Notes: generated by a model not told the origin, from the sequence alone. A DNA stretch of 64,000 nt from Actinobacillus minor NM305 (GCF_000175195.1 NZ_ACQL01000101.1:1-64000), one strand, 5' to 3'; counted from the first letter of the stretch, positions 9,303-18,359 are shown. A program made the numbers and translations.

Positions 9303-9412
9303 AATCTAGCACGAGTCGTACTAGGCTAGTCAAGCCCAGCCCCGCTGGGGCTGAAAAAAGAGCCGCAGAGCGGGCTCAGATTAAGTAACCCTATACGGCT
9401 CGTATAGGGTTA
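9303..9412. repeat. Composite stem-loop repeat, copy A
   Basis: Four hairpins in a row: CTAGCACGAGTCGTACTAG, AGCCCCGCTGGGGCT, GAGCCGCAGAGCGGGCTC and CCCTATACGGCTCGTATAGGG. The same string of elements occurs in inverted orientation at 37684-37792, with the 20-mer at 9377-9396 identical to the complement of 37702-37721. A looser copy is at 35905-36020. It lies between nhaB and dsbB and may also terminate nhaB transcription. Confidence 0.8.
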
Positions 9413-9513
9413 GTAGTTTGAATTAGGCGGTTTTATCCGCCTAATTGTTTTTTATACTTTCGCCTCTGAATAAGAATTGCTACAATGGATTAAATCAATG
9501 AAAAGGGGACTCT

Positions 9514-10053
9514 ATGCTCACATTCTTTAAAAACCTTTCTCTAAGCCGAACAGCTTGGCTCTTTCTTGCTTTTGTTGCCTTTGTATTAGAAGCAACAGGT
9601 TTGTATTTTCAACACGGAATGGGGCTTCAACCCTGTGTAATGTGCGTTTATGAACGCCTTGCGATTTTTGGGCTGGTAATCGCCGGACTACTTGGAGCCA
9701 TCGCTCCTCGTTTCGCTTTTTTCCGTTGGCTTGCTCTTGCCTTATGGGGATTTAGTGCGATTAAGGGATTACTTTTAGCCATTAAACATACCGATTACCA
9801 ACTTAACCCATCACCTTGGAACCAATGTGAATTTAAACCTGATTTCCCTCAAACAATGCCGTTTGATAAATGGTTTCCTGATATTTTTGCGCCCGGCCCG
9901 GTAAATTGTAGTCAAAGTCAATGGGAAATGTTAGGTTGGGGAATGCCGCAATGGTTAATTTTAGCCTTTGGTCTATTTAGCCTCTTTTTTGTTTTAGTTC
10001 TTATTAGTCAATTTAAAAAAAGCAGACAGCAATATCGCTCTGTTTTTAGATAA
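9514..10053 (+). CDS. dsbB: Disulfide bond formation protein DsbB
   Basis: Inner-membrane quinone reductase that re-oxidises the periplasmic thiol oxidase DsbA. The 179 residues form four membrane helices. The two redox pairs are visible: C41-V-M-C44 in the first periplasmic loop and C105/C132 in the second. ATG is preceded by AAAGGGGA. The next gene downstream is metC, separated by a GTAGGGGC palindrome. Confidence 0.96.
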   Translation: MLTFFKNLSLSRTAWLFLAFVAFVLEATGLYFQHGMGLQPCVMCVYERLAIFGLVIAGLLGAIAPRFAFFRWLALALWGFSAIKGLLLAIKHTDYQLNPSPWNQCEFKPDFPQTMPFDKWFPDIFAPGPVNCSQSQWEMLGWGMPQWLILAFGLFSLFFVLVLISQFKKSRQQYRSVFR

Positions 10054-10118
10054 CTTCAAGCGGTCAAATATTGCAAAAAATTTGCGAATGATATAAAACT
10101 GCGTAAAGATCTATTTTT

Positions 10119-10186
10119 GTAGGGGCGAATTACATTCGCCCTGATGTTCCGGCGATGCCTATGGGGCAAATATAATTTGCCCCTAC
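10119..10186. repeat. GTAGGGGC-bounded palindromic element
   Basis: The element begins GTAGGGGCGAATTACATTCG and ends with TTTGCCCCTAC. The two arms are diverged inverted copies (GAATTACATTC against AAATTATATTT) around a short centre. A 70-bp relative with perfect arms is at 57812-57881, and single hairpins of the same design are at 53075-53098 and near 57713. It is not coding. Confidence 0.75.
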
Positions 10187-10275
10187 CAATAATAGTGAAA
10201 TAACATAATTCGCAAAATTTCTACAAAATTTAACCGCTTTTCATTTACCTCGTTACTACTTAGAAGAAAAGAAAT

Positions 10276-11469
10276 ATGTCAAATCACAACAAAACTCTCG
10301 AGACAACCCTTGTTCACGCAGGGCGAAAATCACGTTATACCCAAGGTTCGGTTAATCCCGTTATCCAACGAGCCTCTTCATTGGTTTTTAACACCGTTGC
10401 CGATAAAAAACACGCCACTCGAAACCGCTACAAAGGCGAATTATTTTATGGCAGACGAGGAACATTAACGCACTTTGCATTACAAGATATGATGTGTGAA
10501 TTAGAAGGAGGTGCTGGTTGTTACCTCTACCCTTGCGGTGCGGCGGCTGTAACCAATGCAATTTTAGCCTTTGTTTCACAAGGCGATCATATTTTAATGA
10601 CAGGTGCTGCCTATGAGCCGACTCAAGATTTTTGTAACGTTATTCTAAAAAATCTTGGCATCAATACAACTTTTTATGATCCGATGATTGGCGAAGGTAT
10701 CCGTTCTCTGATCCAGTCAAATACAAAAGTTCTCTTCTTAGAAAGCCCAAGTTCACTTACTCTAGAAGTGCCGGATATTCCAACGTTGGTGCGTATTGCT
10801 CGAGAAATTAATCCTGAAATTGTGATTATGATTGATAATACTTGGGCTGCTGGCGTTCTCTTCCCTGCTCTTGAATTTGGTATTGATATTTCTATTCAAG
10901 CCGGTACGAAATATCTTGTCGGACATTCTGATGCAATGATTGGTACTGCCGTATCAAATGCACGTTGTTGGGATCAGCTCCGTGAGCGTTCTTATTTAAT
11001 GGGGCAAATGGTTGATGCTGATACTGCTTATATGACCGCTAGAGGTATTCGAACCCTCGGTATTCGCTTAAAAGAGCAAGAAAAAAGCAGCATAGCTATT
11101 GCTAACTGGCTTTCTCAACGCCCTGAAGTCAAAGCGGTTTACCACCCTGCGTTACCAAGTTGCTTAGGATATGAATTCTTTAAACGGGATTTCAAAGGCG
11201 CAAGCGGTGTGTTTTCCTTCGAACTTTACGAAAAATTAACCGATGAGCAGCTTTCTAATTTCCTCGACCATTTTAAAATCTTCACAATGGCGTACTCTTG
11301 GGGAGGCTTTGAGTCGTTGATTTTGGCCAATCAGCCGGAAGAAATCGCTCGCATTCGCCCAGCGATTGAACGTAAATTAACCGGAACCCTAATTCGTCTA
11401 AATGTCGGTTTAGAAGCAGTTGAAGATCTCATTGCCGATCTTGAACAAGGTTTTGATCGCCTGAACTAA
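10276..11469 (+). CDS. metC: Cystathionine beta-lyase
   Basis: PLP enzyme that cleaves cystathionine to homocysteine, pyruvate and ammonia, the penultimate step of methionine synthesis. The internal-aldimine lysine is K212 in [24 protein letters not shown] and the IDNTWAAG cofactor region are also clear. The sequence resembles MetC more than cystathionine gamma-synthase (WGGFESL near the C-terminus). It is 397 residues long and cytosolic. Its product homocysteine is the substrate of MetH at 41134-44823. No MetJ box was seen in the upstream 200 bases. Confidence 0.94.
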   Translation: MSNHNKTLETTLVHAGRKSRYTQGSVNPVIQRASSLVFNTVADKKHATRNRYKGELFYGRRGTLTHFALQDMMCELEGGAGCYLYPCGAAAVTNAILAFVSQGDHILMTGAAYEPTQDFCNVILKNLGINTTFYDPMIGEGIRSLIQSNTKVLFLESPSSLTLEVPDIPTLVRIAREINPEIVIMIDNTWAAGVLFPALEFGIDISIQAGTKYLVGHSDAMIGTAVSNARCWDQLRERSYLMGQMVDADTAYMTARGIRTLGIRLKEQEKSSIAIANWLSQRPEVKAVYHPALPSCLGYEFFKRDFKGASGVFSFELYEKLTDEQLSNFLDHFKIFTMAYSWGGFESLILANQPEEIARIRPAIERKLTGTLIRLNVGLEAVEDLIADLEQGFDRLN

Positions 11470-11487
11470 TCCCTTTACTATTACTCT

Positions 11488-11533
11488 AATCCCTAACAAA
11501 CACGGCACAAAGCTGGGTTTATTAGGGATTTTT
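11488..11533 (+). terminator. Terminator after metC
   Basis: AATCCCTAA (11488-11496) pairs with TTAGGGATT (11522-11530), followed by T residues. The stem lies 20 bases before the next start codon, so it could also reduce read-through into the phosphoesterase gene. Confidence 0.6.
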
Positions 11534-11552
11534 ACACATTTTGGAGATTATC

Positions 11553-12638
11553 TTGGAATATCGTCACTATATTACTTTTGCTATTGCGTTTATTACATTG
11601 CAATTATTGGTACTTAATTTCTCTCGCACGATAGGCTGGCTGGGCAATTTATCCGATAAAAAGCGTAAGATCGTAACATTTACCAGCTATTTGCTTGCCA
11701 ATGGGCTGATTTTTCTGCAATTTTTCAAAACCTTCCAAAGCTTTCGTTTTGTTGCATTCATTCTTGCTTTTCTGACGTTTATCTTTTTTGTTCGATTAGG
11801 AACAATGCTGATTTACACATTTGGGAAACTTATCATTCCTGTTGATCGGTTAAATAAGTGGCTAAAAATAGCTTATTTACCCGTACTCGCCGGTTTGATG
11901 GCTTTGACGATTTATAATGCTTATGTGCCTAAAGTTATTCATTATCAAATTACGCTGGATAAACCCATTTCGCCTCTTCGCATAGGTGTCGCAAGCGATT
12001 TCCATCTTGGTAAATTCTTTGGTGCAACACAACTTGATCAATTAGCGAAGATTTTTAATCAAGAAAAAGTCGATTTAATCCTACTGCCAGGCGACATTAT
12101 GGATGATAATGTGTCTGCTTATGTAGCAGAAAATATGCAGCCACATCTTGCCAAATTAAAAGCACCTTTAGGCGTTTATGCTACATTGGGTAATCATGAT
12201 TTCCTTGGGGCTCAAAATGCCATTGCTGAAGAAATTCGCAAAGCAGGCATTACTGTTTTATGGGATCAAGCGGTCGAAATTGAAGGAAAATTTACTATTA
12301 TTGGTCGTAATGATGATTTAGTAAAAAACCGCCCTAGCGCAGAACAGCTTTTAAAAGACGTTAATACAAGGCTACCGACCTTTTTGTTAGATCATCGCCC
12401 AACACAAATTGAAGAACATTCAAAATTACCGATAGATATTCAGGTTTCAGGTCATACTCATAAAGGACAAATATTCCCTGCGAATATCGTTACTTCGTTA
12501 ATGTATCGATTAGATTATGGCTATGAAAAAATCGAAAACGGACATTTCTTTGTTACATCAGGCTATGGATTTTGGGGAATTCCAATGCGATTAGGCTCTC
12601 AATCTGAAGTTTTGATTATTGATGTGAAAGGGAAATAA
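11553..12638 (+). CDS. Membrane-anchored metallophosphoesterase
   Basis: Calcineurin-like phosphoesterase with an N-terminal membrane part of about four hydrophobic helices (residues 1-125) and a C-terminal catalytic domain. The metal ligands appear in order: SDFHLG (near 149), LPGDIMDD, LGNHDF and SGHTHKGQ. Family members such as YaeI/YkuE hydrolyse phosphodiesters, for example in lipids; the substrate here is unknown. The start is placed at TTG 11553 because GGAG lies 6 bases upstream; an in-frame TTG at 11541 lies inside that site. Length is 361 residues. It is separated from metC by a terminator-like hairpin. Confidence 0.85.
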   Translation: MEYRHYITFAIAFITLQLLVLNFSRTIGWLGNLSDKKRKIVTFTSYLLANGLIFLQFFKTFQSFRFVAFILAFLTFIFFVRLGTMLIYTFGKLIIPVDRLNKWLKIAYLPVLAGLMALTIYNAYVPKVIHYQITLDKPISPLRIGVASDFHLGKFFGATQLDQLAKIFNQEKVDLILLPGDIMDDNVSAYVAENMQPHLAKLKAPLGVYATLGNHDFLGAQNAIAEEIRKAGITVLWDQAVEIEGKFTIIGRNDDLVKNRPSAEQLLKDVNTRLPTFLLDHRPTQIEEHSKLPIDIQVSGHTHKGQIFPANIVTSLMYRLDYGYEKIENGHFFVTSGYGFWGIPMRLGSQSEVLIIDVKGK

Positions 12639-12644
12639 AAAAGA

Positions 12645-12666
12645 AACGGCTACGAAAGTAGCCGTT
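12645..12666 (-). terminator. Terminator between convergent phosphoesterase and XRE genes
   Basis: AACGGCTAC-GAAA-GTAGCCGTT is a perfect 9-base-pair hairpin. On the minus strand it is followed by a T-rich run, so it fits best as the terminator of the XRE gene at 12712-13104; it also lies 7 bases past the phosphoesterase stop. Confidence 0.8.
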
Positions 12667-12711
12667 CAAATTTTCTGATATAAAAAATACCAAATCGTAT
12701 TTTTATTATTT

Positions 12712-13104
12712 CTACGCTATATTTAATTTTTCTTTTAATAAACTAATTTCATTTCTTAAGCTTTCAATTACATCATCTTTTAATTTAATAATTTCATCTT
12801 TATGAGCAAGCATTAAATTTAATTTTTCAACATCATCACTACCTAAAAATATATTTGAACTTGCATTGGTATTATTATTTCCTGTACTAATAGTAATCCC
12901 TTTATTTTCCCCATAAGTTAATAATTCATAAATATCCGCATTTAATACACCCAATATTTGTTCTAATCTTTCAAAATTCACTCGAGTTTCACCACGCTCA
13001 ATTTTGGCATATCCCTTGGTGGACATACTTAATTTAGTCGCCATTTCTTCTTGTGAAAGTTGATGATCTTCACGAAATAAACGGATTTTATCATTGATAT
13101 TCAT
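12712..13104 (-). CDS. XRE-family regulator with C-terminal coiled coil
   Basis: A 130-residue DNA-binding protein. Residues 5-60 form a Cro/CI-type HTH (LSQEEMATKLSMSTKGYAKIERGET). A linker rich in Asn/Thr follows, then a heptad-like helix (residues 90-130, ESLRNEISLLKEKLN) suited to dimerisation. It is divergent from the unknown membrane protein at 13151 with under 50 bases between, so it may control the adjoining LRR/PLD cluster. This is inference from position; target sites cannot be identified. Confidence 0.8.
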   Translation of the reverse strand: MNINDKIRLFREDHQLSQEEMATKLSMSTKGYAKIERGETRVNFERLEQILGVLNADIYELLTYGENKGITISTGNNNTNASSNIFLGSDDVEKLNLMLAHKDEIIKLKDDVIESLRNEISLLKEKLNIA

Positions 13105-13150
13105 AGCCTTGCCTTATCAGTACTTTTTAGGGTGGTAATGTGAATGTTTT

Positions 13151-13753
13151 GTGGATTGTAGCATAAGTGAGCGATTTGTAGAATATGAAATATGTCTATT
13201 TTGTGATGAATACATTATGTGTGATGAGTTATTACCTTATTTGTCCGCTATTAAGCTATGTGAAATTGAATGGGCGAGCTGGTTTAGTGGGATAGCCACT
13301 TTTGTTATTTCTTATTCTTCTTATCGACAAAGTCGAAATTTGCACCTTTATGAGCAATTAAGAGAATTAGATAGATTATTTAATGATCTAAAAGATAAGT
13401 TAATTGAGTACATCCCAATTTATGTTGTTGATAATGTAGAGATGTTTTTTGAATGCTATCCGCATTTTTATTTTGATTTTAGAGAGTTGGAAAATTATCT
13501 TAATATCATTTCCAGTGATAAAAAAATCACTCAATCTGTCAGAAGGATAAACGATATTTTACAAAAAATTAAAGAGATTACTGCAGAACTAACTGACAAA
13601 AAGATTAGTTATAAAAAAGACAGCAATTCGGTTCAATTAAAGTTTTTATTAGCAAAATTAGACGATATAAATCGTGTATCATCAGAGTTATCAATAGAAA
13701 AGCAACATTTATTTAATCTTATATACAAGAAAATGGGCGTATCTAATCGCTAA
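13151..13753 (+). CDS. Hypothetical protein with one membrane segment and helical tail
   Basis: Not recognised. The frame opens with a GTG at 13151 and has a further possible start at ATG 13217 (MCDELLPYLS), so the N-terminus is uncertain. One hydrophobic stretch, EWASWFSGIATFVISYSS, near residues 40-56 suggests a single membrane anchor, followed by SYRQSRNLHLYEQLRELD and a long predicted helical region. That arrangement of a short N-terminal anchor plus cytoplasmic helices is common among accessory and defence-island proteins. It has low GC and is the first gene of a co-directional group with the LRR and PLD-J genes. Confidence 0.6.
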   Translation: MDCSISERFVEYEICLFCDEYIMCDELLPYLSAIKLCEIEWASWFSGIATFVISYSSYRQSRNLHLYEQLRELDRLFNDLKDKLIEYIPIYVVDNVEMFFECYPHFYFDFRELENYLNIISSDKKITQSVRRINDILQKIKEITAELTDKKISYKKDSNSVQLKFLLAKLDDINRVSSELSIEKQHLFNLIYKKMGVSNR

Positions 13754-13814
13754 TTTATATTATTTTTTTGAGCAAGATAAACGAGAAGATTATAAGGAAT
13801 TTATTGGAGTAAAT

Positions 13815-14468
13815 ATGGCAAACGATCTTATTTTAACAGGGAATAAAGCACTAGCGAATGTACAACGTTCAATCAGTGTTTTGAATAAGCTATTACCAAA
13901 TTCATTGGATAAATTGGCTTGGTGGAATTCTCTTTCATATGATTGGAAGAATATATTTTTGTCTGAATTAAAAGCCTCAGAAATAGAGTTTAATCAGAAA
14001 CCAGATTTCTATCTAGAAAAGTTATTTAATATTACATTATTTGATACTACAAAACTTAAGATTTGTAAGAATCAAATTCAAGATATTTCACCATTGGGAA
14101 ATTTGACACAACTTACATCTCTAGATCTTAGATATAATCAAATTCAAGATATTTCAACATTGGGGAATTTAACAAAACTTACACGTCTGAGACTTGATGT
14201 TAATAAAATACAAGATATTTCAGCATTGGGGAATTTGACACAACTTACAGAACTTGCGCTTCATGCTAATCAAATCCGAAATATTTCAGCATTAAGACAT
14301 TTGACACAACTTATATCTCTAGATCTTGGACGTAATCAAATCCAAGATATCTCGCCATTAGCTACACTAGAGAATTTAGAAACGTTACATTTAGGCTTAA
14401 CTCCTATATCTCAGCCAAATATTGACTGGTTGCAATCTAAATTACCTAATTGTTGGATTATTTATTAA
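13815..14468 (+). CDS. Leucine-rich-repeat protein (internalin/SDS22-like repeats)
   Basis: A 217-residue protein. From about residue 78 it has five to six 22-residue repeats of the form NQIQDISxLGNLTQLTSLDL, the SDS22-like LRR type, ending in a capping segment with DWLQSKLPNC. There is no signal peptide, so it should be cytoplasmic, unlike secreted internalins. The first 75 residues (with WWNSLSYDWKNIFLSEL) are not recognised but resemble the N-cap of other short bacterial LRR proteins. ATG is preceded by TTGGAGTAAAT. It ends 2 bases before the PLD-J gene and is surely co-transcribed with it. Near-identical DNA repeats invite copy-number change. Confidence 0.85.
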   Translation: MANDLILTGNKALANVQRSISVLNKLLPNSLDKLAWWNSLSYDWKNIFLSELKASEIEFNQKPDFYLEKLFNITLFDTTKLKICKNQIQDISPLGNLTQLTSLDLRYNQIQDISTLGNLTKLTRLRLDVNKIQDISALGNLTQLTELALHANQIRNISALRHLTQLISLDLGRNQIQDISPLATLENLETLHLGLTPISQPNIDWLQSKLPNCWIIY

Positions 14469-14470
14469 CT

Positions 14471-15832
14471 ATGCAAACCGAAGCCCTTTTTTCAAACATC
14501 GCTGATCGTATCAGCACTGAGCTTTCCCAAGCGGAAAGCTCAATTTATATTGCAGTGGCTTGGCTGACTAACCGAGATTTATTTAATATTTTGGTGGATA
14601 AAGCAAAGTCAGGTGTAACGGTTCAACTGTTACTTTCAAATGATGAAATTAATCAAAATAGTTCGCTGGATTTTTCTCGCCTGAAAATAGGCAACTCTGT
14701 TGCTTATTTGGTAGGCGACGGCAAAAGCGATTTAATGCACAATAAATTTTGTGTCATTGATCGTAGAGTAGTGATGACAGGATCTTATAACTGGAGTTAT
14801 AAAGCCGAAAAAAATAATCACGAAAATATTGTGATTACCACCGATGATTTTGAATTAGCGGATCAATTTATTGCTCAATTTAAACAAATTCGTGATAGCT
14901 ATTTTGCTCACCAAGAAGCCCTTGAATTTCCAGTAGCGAAGGTGATTAAGCGGTTAGAAATTCTTAAAAATTACGTTATTTTAGAAGATGATGAAGATAT
15001 TGAGCGTGAAAGCCGTAAATTATCGGTTTATCAATTCCAACAAGATATTGCTCAAATTATTCGAGCGTTATCTCAAAACGCTTTTTCACAAGCGGTGGAA
15101 TTAATTGATGAATTTATTAAACGTAATCATCAAATTGTTGTTTATGGCGAAGTGGATATTGCGGCACTAAAACTGGAAATTCGTCATTTGGAACATCAGC
15201 TCAATGCCTATGATGATGAAAAAACGGAATTAGAAAAAACCTTAACGTTGTTCCAACATCGCCATACTAAAGAACTTGGGAAGTATATTTCTCGTTTGTT
15301 GCATTTGCGTAAATTAAAATTTGTGTGGGACGATGAAAAATTTGCCGAAGCAGAGCAAGACGAGCGTGAATATCATCAACAGCTTGAAGAAGAAAATGCC
15401 AAAGAGATCCAAACCTTAAGCGAAGATGATCAAAAAGCCTTAAAACGTGCCTATAAAAAAGCCAGTATTTTATGCCACCCTGATAAAGTGGCTGAAGAGA
15501 TGAAAGAAGATGCTACGGAAACCTTTACCAAATTAAAACAAGCCTATGAGGAAAATAATTTAGCCTTAGTGCAAGAAATTTTAGATGATTTGGAACAAGG
15601 TAAATTCTTTAAATCTCGTACGGCGTCTATTAGTGAAAAAGAGAAGCTACAACTCGAAATTAGGCGTTTGCGTGAAAAAATCCAAGCTCTTGAAGCAGAA
15701 ATTTATGCAATTAAGGAAAGCGAAGAATATCAAACCATTTCAGAAATCGAAGATTGGGATGAATATTTTGACCGCATACGAGAACAGCTAAAAGGCGAGA
15801 TCGAACGCCTTGAAAATGAATTAGATGGATAA
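14471..15832 (+). CDS. Phospholipase-D-like protein fused to a C-terminal J domain
   Basis: An N-terminal PLD/Nuc-type domain (residues 1-150) carries a single HKD motif, HNKFCVIDRRVVMTGSYNW near residue 90. A family member with one motif would act as a dimer, as Nuc-type endonucleases do. A long charged coiled-coil region follows (about 190-320). Then comes a J-like domain: SEDDQKALKRAYKKASILCHPDKV, given here only as the landmark HPD near residue 336. A last coiled coil ends the protein. The start is ATG 14471 (MQTEALFSN), two bases after the LRR stop. It may be a nuclease or phospholipase that recruits DnaK; neither activity is proven. Confidence 0.8.
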   Translation: MQTEALFSNIADRISTELSQAESSIYIAVAWLTNRDLFNILVDKAKSGVTVQLLLSNDEINQNSSLDFSRLKIGNSVAYLVGDGKSDLMHNKFCVIDRRVVMTGSYNWSYKAEKNNHENIVITTDDFELADQFIAQFKQIRDSYFAHQEALEFPVAKVIKRLEILKNYVILEDDEDIERESRKLSVYQFQQDIAQIIRALSQNAFSQAVELIDEFIKRNHQIVVYGEVDIAALKLEIRHLEHQLNAYDDEKTELEKTLTLFQHRHTKELGKYISRLLHLRKLKFVWDDEKFAEAEQDEREYHQQLEEENAKEIQTLSEDDQKALKRAYKKASILCHPDKVAEEMKEDATETFTKLKQAYEENNLALVQEILDDLEQGKFFKSRTASISEKEKLQLEIRRLREKIQALEAEIYAIKESEEYQTISEIEDWDEYFDRIREQLKGEIERLENELDG

Positions 15833-15852
15833 TCCTTTATTTTCTCTACATA

Positions 15853-15875
15853 TCGCTCCCTCCACGAGGGAGCGA
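15853..15875. terminator. Hairpin after the PLD-J gene
   Basis: TCGCTCCCTC-CAC-GAGGGAGCGA is a perfect 10-base-pair stem between the convergent PLD-J and purine-permease genes. T-runs are modest on both sides, so termination is likely but not certain. The same CTCCCTC/GAGGGAG hairpin recurs just before recQ. Confidence 0.6.
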
Positions 15876-15896
15876 AAAATTTTAATTTATATTTAA

Positions 15897-17198
15897 TTAA
15901 ATCGCCAATTCAAACGCATAAAATGCGACTAAAATGATCGCGATAATGACTGTTCCGATATTTAGCTTTTTAAATTCGCCTGAGATAATTCGACCAATCA
16001 CTAAGCTTGCAAAACCAAGCATAATACCGGTAACAATATTTGCAGTTAAAACAATAAATACCGCACACACAAGCCCTGCCATTGCGCCAACAAAATCATC
16101 AAAATCTAATTTCGATACATTGCTTAACATCAATAAACCTACGTACATCAATGCCGGCGCAGTCGCATAACTTGGGACTAAAAACGCTAATGGTTGGAAG
16201 AAAAGCATAAGTAAGAAGCCAATCCCCACAACAACTGCCGTTAAACCTGTTTTACCGCCAACGGCTGTACCAGCAGCAGATTCGATATAAACGGCTGCCG
16301 GTGCAGTACCAAATAAGCCTGACAATACAGAACCTAATGAGTCTGAAGTTAAAGCACGCCCACCATTGATAATTTGTCCGTCTTTATCTAATAAGTTAGC
16401 TTGCCCTGCAACGGCACGAATGGTTCCTGTTGCATCAAAAATAGCCGTCATAACTAACGCAAATACTACCGGTAAAATTGCTGTATTTAATGCGCCCATC
16501 ACATCTAATTGGAGGAAAAGCGATTGCTCACCAAAACTTGGCATTTTGAAGAAACCGGCATATTTTACATTCGGGTCAAAAATTAAGCCGATAATCGTAA
16601 TGGCAATAATTACCCATAAAATAGAACCTTTTACTTTTAACTTTTCAAGACCAATAATTGCCGCTAAACCAAGTAACGACATTAGCACAGGGAAAGAGGT
16701 AAAATCGCCCATTTTTACTGGGATATCAATACCGCTGTTAATCACTAATTTCACGTTGGTTGCTGCAATTAACAATAGGAATAAACCAATCCCAATACCT
16801 GCACCGTGAGCAATGCTTGAAGGTAGGTTACGTAAAATCCAAGCACGAATACCTGTTACGGAAATAAGGGTAAATACTGCCCCCATTAAGAAAATTGCAC
16901 CAAGCGCAACAGGAATTGAAATACCCTGCCCTAACACTAAGCTAAATGCGGTAAAAGCCGTTAAGGAAATAGCGCTACCAATTGCCATTGGCACATTTGC
17001 CCATAAACCAATCAGAATTGAGCCTAAGCCCGAAACTAAACAGGTTGCAATAAAGACCGATTCAGCCGGAAATCCTGCTTGGCTTAACATTCCAGGCACA
17101 ACAATAATGGAATAAACCATTGCTAAGAAAGTGGTTAAACCCGCCACAATCTCTTGGCGAGAATTAGTGCCACGTTCTTCAAATTTAAATAAAGACAT
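15897..17198 (-). CDS. NCS2/AzgA-type purine (adenine/hypoxanthine/guanine) permease
   Basis: Inner-membrane proton symporter for nucleobases with about 12-13 membrane segments in 433 residues. The AzgA-type landmarks are [20 protein letters not shown] at the N-terminus and the [18 protein letters not shown] loop. The start is ATG 17198 ([11 protein letters not shown]) with AGAGG in front of it; a longer frame to 17273 would run through the promoter. A consensus PurR operator overlaps the -35 region, which supports a purine substrate. Exact base specificity is not visible. Confidence 0.88.
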   Translation of the reverse strand: MSLFKFEERGTNSRQEIVAGLTTFLAMVYSIIVVPGMLSQAGFPAESVFIATCLVSGLGSILIGLWANVPMAIGSAISLTAFTAFSLVLGQGISIPVALGAIFLMGAVFTLISVTGIRAWILRNLPSSIAHGAGIGIGLFLLLIAATNVKLVINSGIDIPVKMGDFTSFPVLMSLLGLAAIIGLEKLKVKGSILWVIIAITIIGLIFDPNVKYAGFFKMPSFGEQSLFLQLDVMGALNTAILPVVFALVMTAIFDATGTIRAVAGQANLLDKDGQIINGGRALTSDSLGSVLSGLFGTAPAAVYIESAAGTAVGGKTGLTAVVVGIGFLLMLFFQPLAFLVPSYATAPALMYVGLLMLSNVSKLDFDDFVGAMAGLVCAVFIVLTANIVTGIMLGFASLVIGRIISGEFKKLNIGTVIIAIILVAFYAFELAI

Positions 17199-17225
17199 AA
17201 GAACCTCTAAGAAAATAAAATAGGG

Positions 17226-17268
17226 GCAAATTTTACATAAATGCAATAACTTAAGCAAACGTTTGCGA
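17226..17268 (-). promoter_or_regulatory. PurR operator and promoter of the purine permease
   Basis: AAGCAAACGTTTGCGA (17253-17268) contains the perfect palindrome GCAAACGTTTGC (17255-17266), the core of the PurR consensus. On the minus strand it overlaps TTGCTT, which is followed after 17 bases by TAAAAT, a plausible promoter. PurR with hypoxanthine or guanine would block it. Confidence 0.8.
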
Positions 17269-17282
17269 TACATTAGAAAGAA

Positions 17283-17336
17283 AAGCGGTCTAATTTATGC
17301 TCTCATTTGCAAAAAATAAGAGAAATTAGACCGCTT
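17283..17336 (-). terminator. Ferritin operon terminator made of inverted uptake sequences
   Basis: AAGCGGTCTAATTT (17283-17296) and AAATTAGACCGCTT (17323-17336) are perfect 14-base inverted arms with a 26-base loop. Each contains the AAGCGGTC uptake core. It lies just beyond the stop of the second ferritin gene. Confidence 0.75.
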
Positions 17337-17358
17337 GATTCCTTCAAACGATTTAAAA

Positions 17359-17856
17359 TTAGTGGCTATCCGCCATTTTTTCTAAATCCTTATCAATATA
17401 GTATAGTGCTTTACCATCTTCGCCAAGAAGTTTGAATTTATCTAAAATTGAGTTAAATAAATACTCTTCTTCGTGCTGTTCTGCCACATACCATTGTAAG
17501 AAATTGAAGGTTGAGTAATCTTTTGCTTCAAAAGAAACGCCTACAAGCTCATTAATTTTAGCTGTAACGTGTTTTTCGTGTTCTAATACAATCTCAAACA
17601 GTGATTTTAGAGAATCATACTCGGCTTGAGGTGCTTCAATAGCATAGATTTCCGCCAATGCGCCCGTTTCATTTAAGTAGGTAAATAAACGGCGCATATG
17701 CTCCATCTCTTCCGTTGCATGTGCTTTTAAGAATTTAGCTGCTCCTGCAAAACCGTTGTTATCTGCCCAAGCAGACATTTGCAGATACACATTCGAAGAA
17801 TAAAATTCTAAATTAAGCTGATCATTTAAATACTTGATGATATTTTGCGATAACAT
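17359..17856 (-). CDS. Non-haem ferritin, second subunit
   Basis: Iron-storage protein that oxidises Fe2+ and stores the mineral in a 24-subunit shell. At 165 residues it has the family length; ferroxidase-centre residues are recognisable in [13 protein letters not shown] (Glu), [13 protein letters not shown] (Glu, His) and [12 protein letters not shown] (Gln, Glu). Its ATG overlaps the stop of the preceding ferritin gene (TAATG), so the two subunits are translationally coupled and probably co-assemble, as with the paired ferritin genes of Haemophilus. Confidence 0.95.
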   Translation of the reverse strand: MLSQNIIKYLNDQLNLEFYSSNVYLQMSAWADNNGFAGAAKFLKAHATEEMEHMRRLFTYLNETGALAEIYAIEAPQAEYDSLKSLFEIVLEHEKHVTAKINELVGVSFEAKDYSTFNFLQWYVAEQHEEEYLFNSILDKFKLLGEDGKALYYIDKDLEKMADSH

Positions 17857-18359
17857 TATGCCGCTCCTTGTTGATCTAAGGTTTCTAAATCTTTATCGAT
17901 AAAGTAAAGTGATTTACCTGTTTCGCCTGCCACCACAAATTTATCGAGGATCTCGCCAAATAGCTTCTCTTCTTCATGCTGTTCAGCAACGTACCATTGT
18001 AAGAAATTAAATGTGGAATAATCTTTAGCCGCAAAAGTCACTTCAACTAATTCATTGATTTTTGAGGTAACAAATTTTTCGTGTTCAAAAACAATATCAA
18101 ATAACTCTTTTAATGAAGCATACTCTTTGCAAGGCGCTTCAATTTTGCCTAAAAGTGGCATTGCACCTGTTTCACAAACATAATCAAACAACTTTTGCAT
18201 ATGTTCTAGTTCTTCATCAGCATGGCGTAATAAAAATTCAGCTGCCCCTGCAAAACCGTTTTTTGAACACCAAGCAGACATTTGTAGATAAACGTTAGAA
18301 GAATAGAATTCTAAGTTAATCTGTTCATTGAGTTTATCAATGATCGATTTTTGTAACAT
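17856..18359 (-). CDS. ftnA: Non-haem ferritin, first subunit
   Basis: First gene of the ferritin pair. The true start is ATG 18359 ([13 protein letters not shown]), preceded by AGGGGAAC; the open frame reaches further upstream but through the secF terminator. It has 167 residues with the ferroxidase residues in [26 protein letters not shown] and [10 protein letters not shown]. It is clearly paralogous to the second subunit. Numbering of the two subunits as FtnA/FtnB is by gene order only. Confidence 0.93.
   Translation of the reverse strand: MLQKSIIDKLNEQINLEFYSSNVYLQMSAWCSKNGFAGAAEFLLRHADEELEHMQKLFDYVCETGAMPLLGKIEAPCKEYASLKELFDIVFEHEKFVTSKINELVEVTFAAKDYSTFNFLQWYVAEQHEEEKLFGEILDKFVVAGETGKSLYFIDKDLETLDQQGAA

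Noticed and set aside
10187-10275. MetJ boxes in front of metC
   Set aside because: No tandem AGACGTCT-like octamers are visible.
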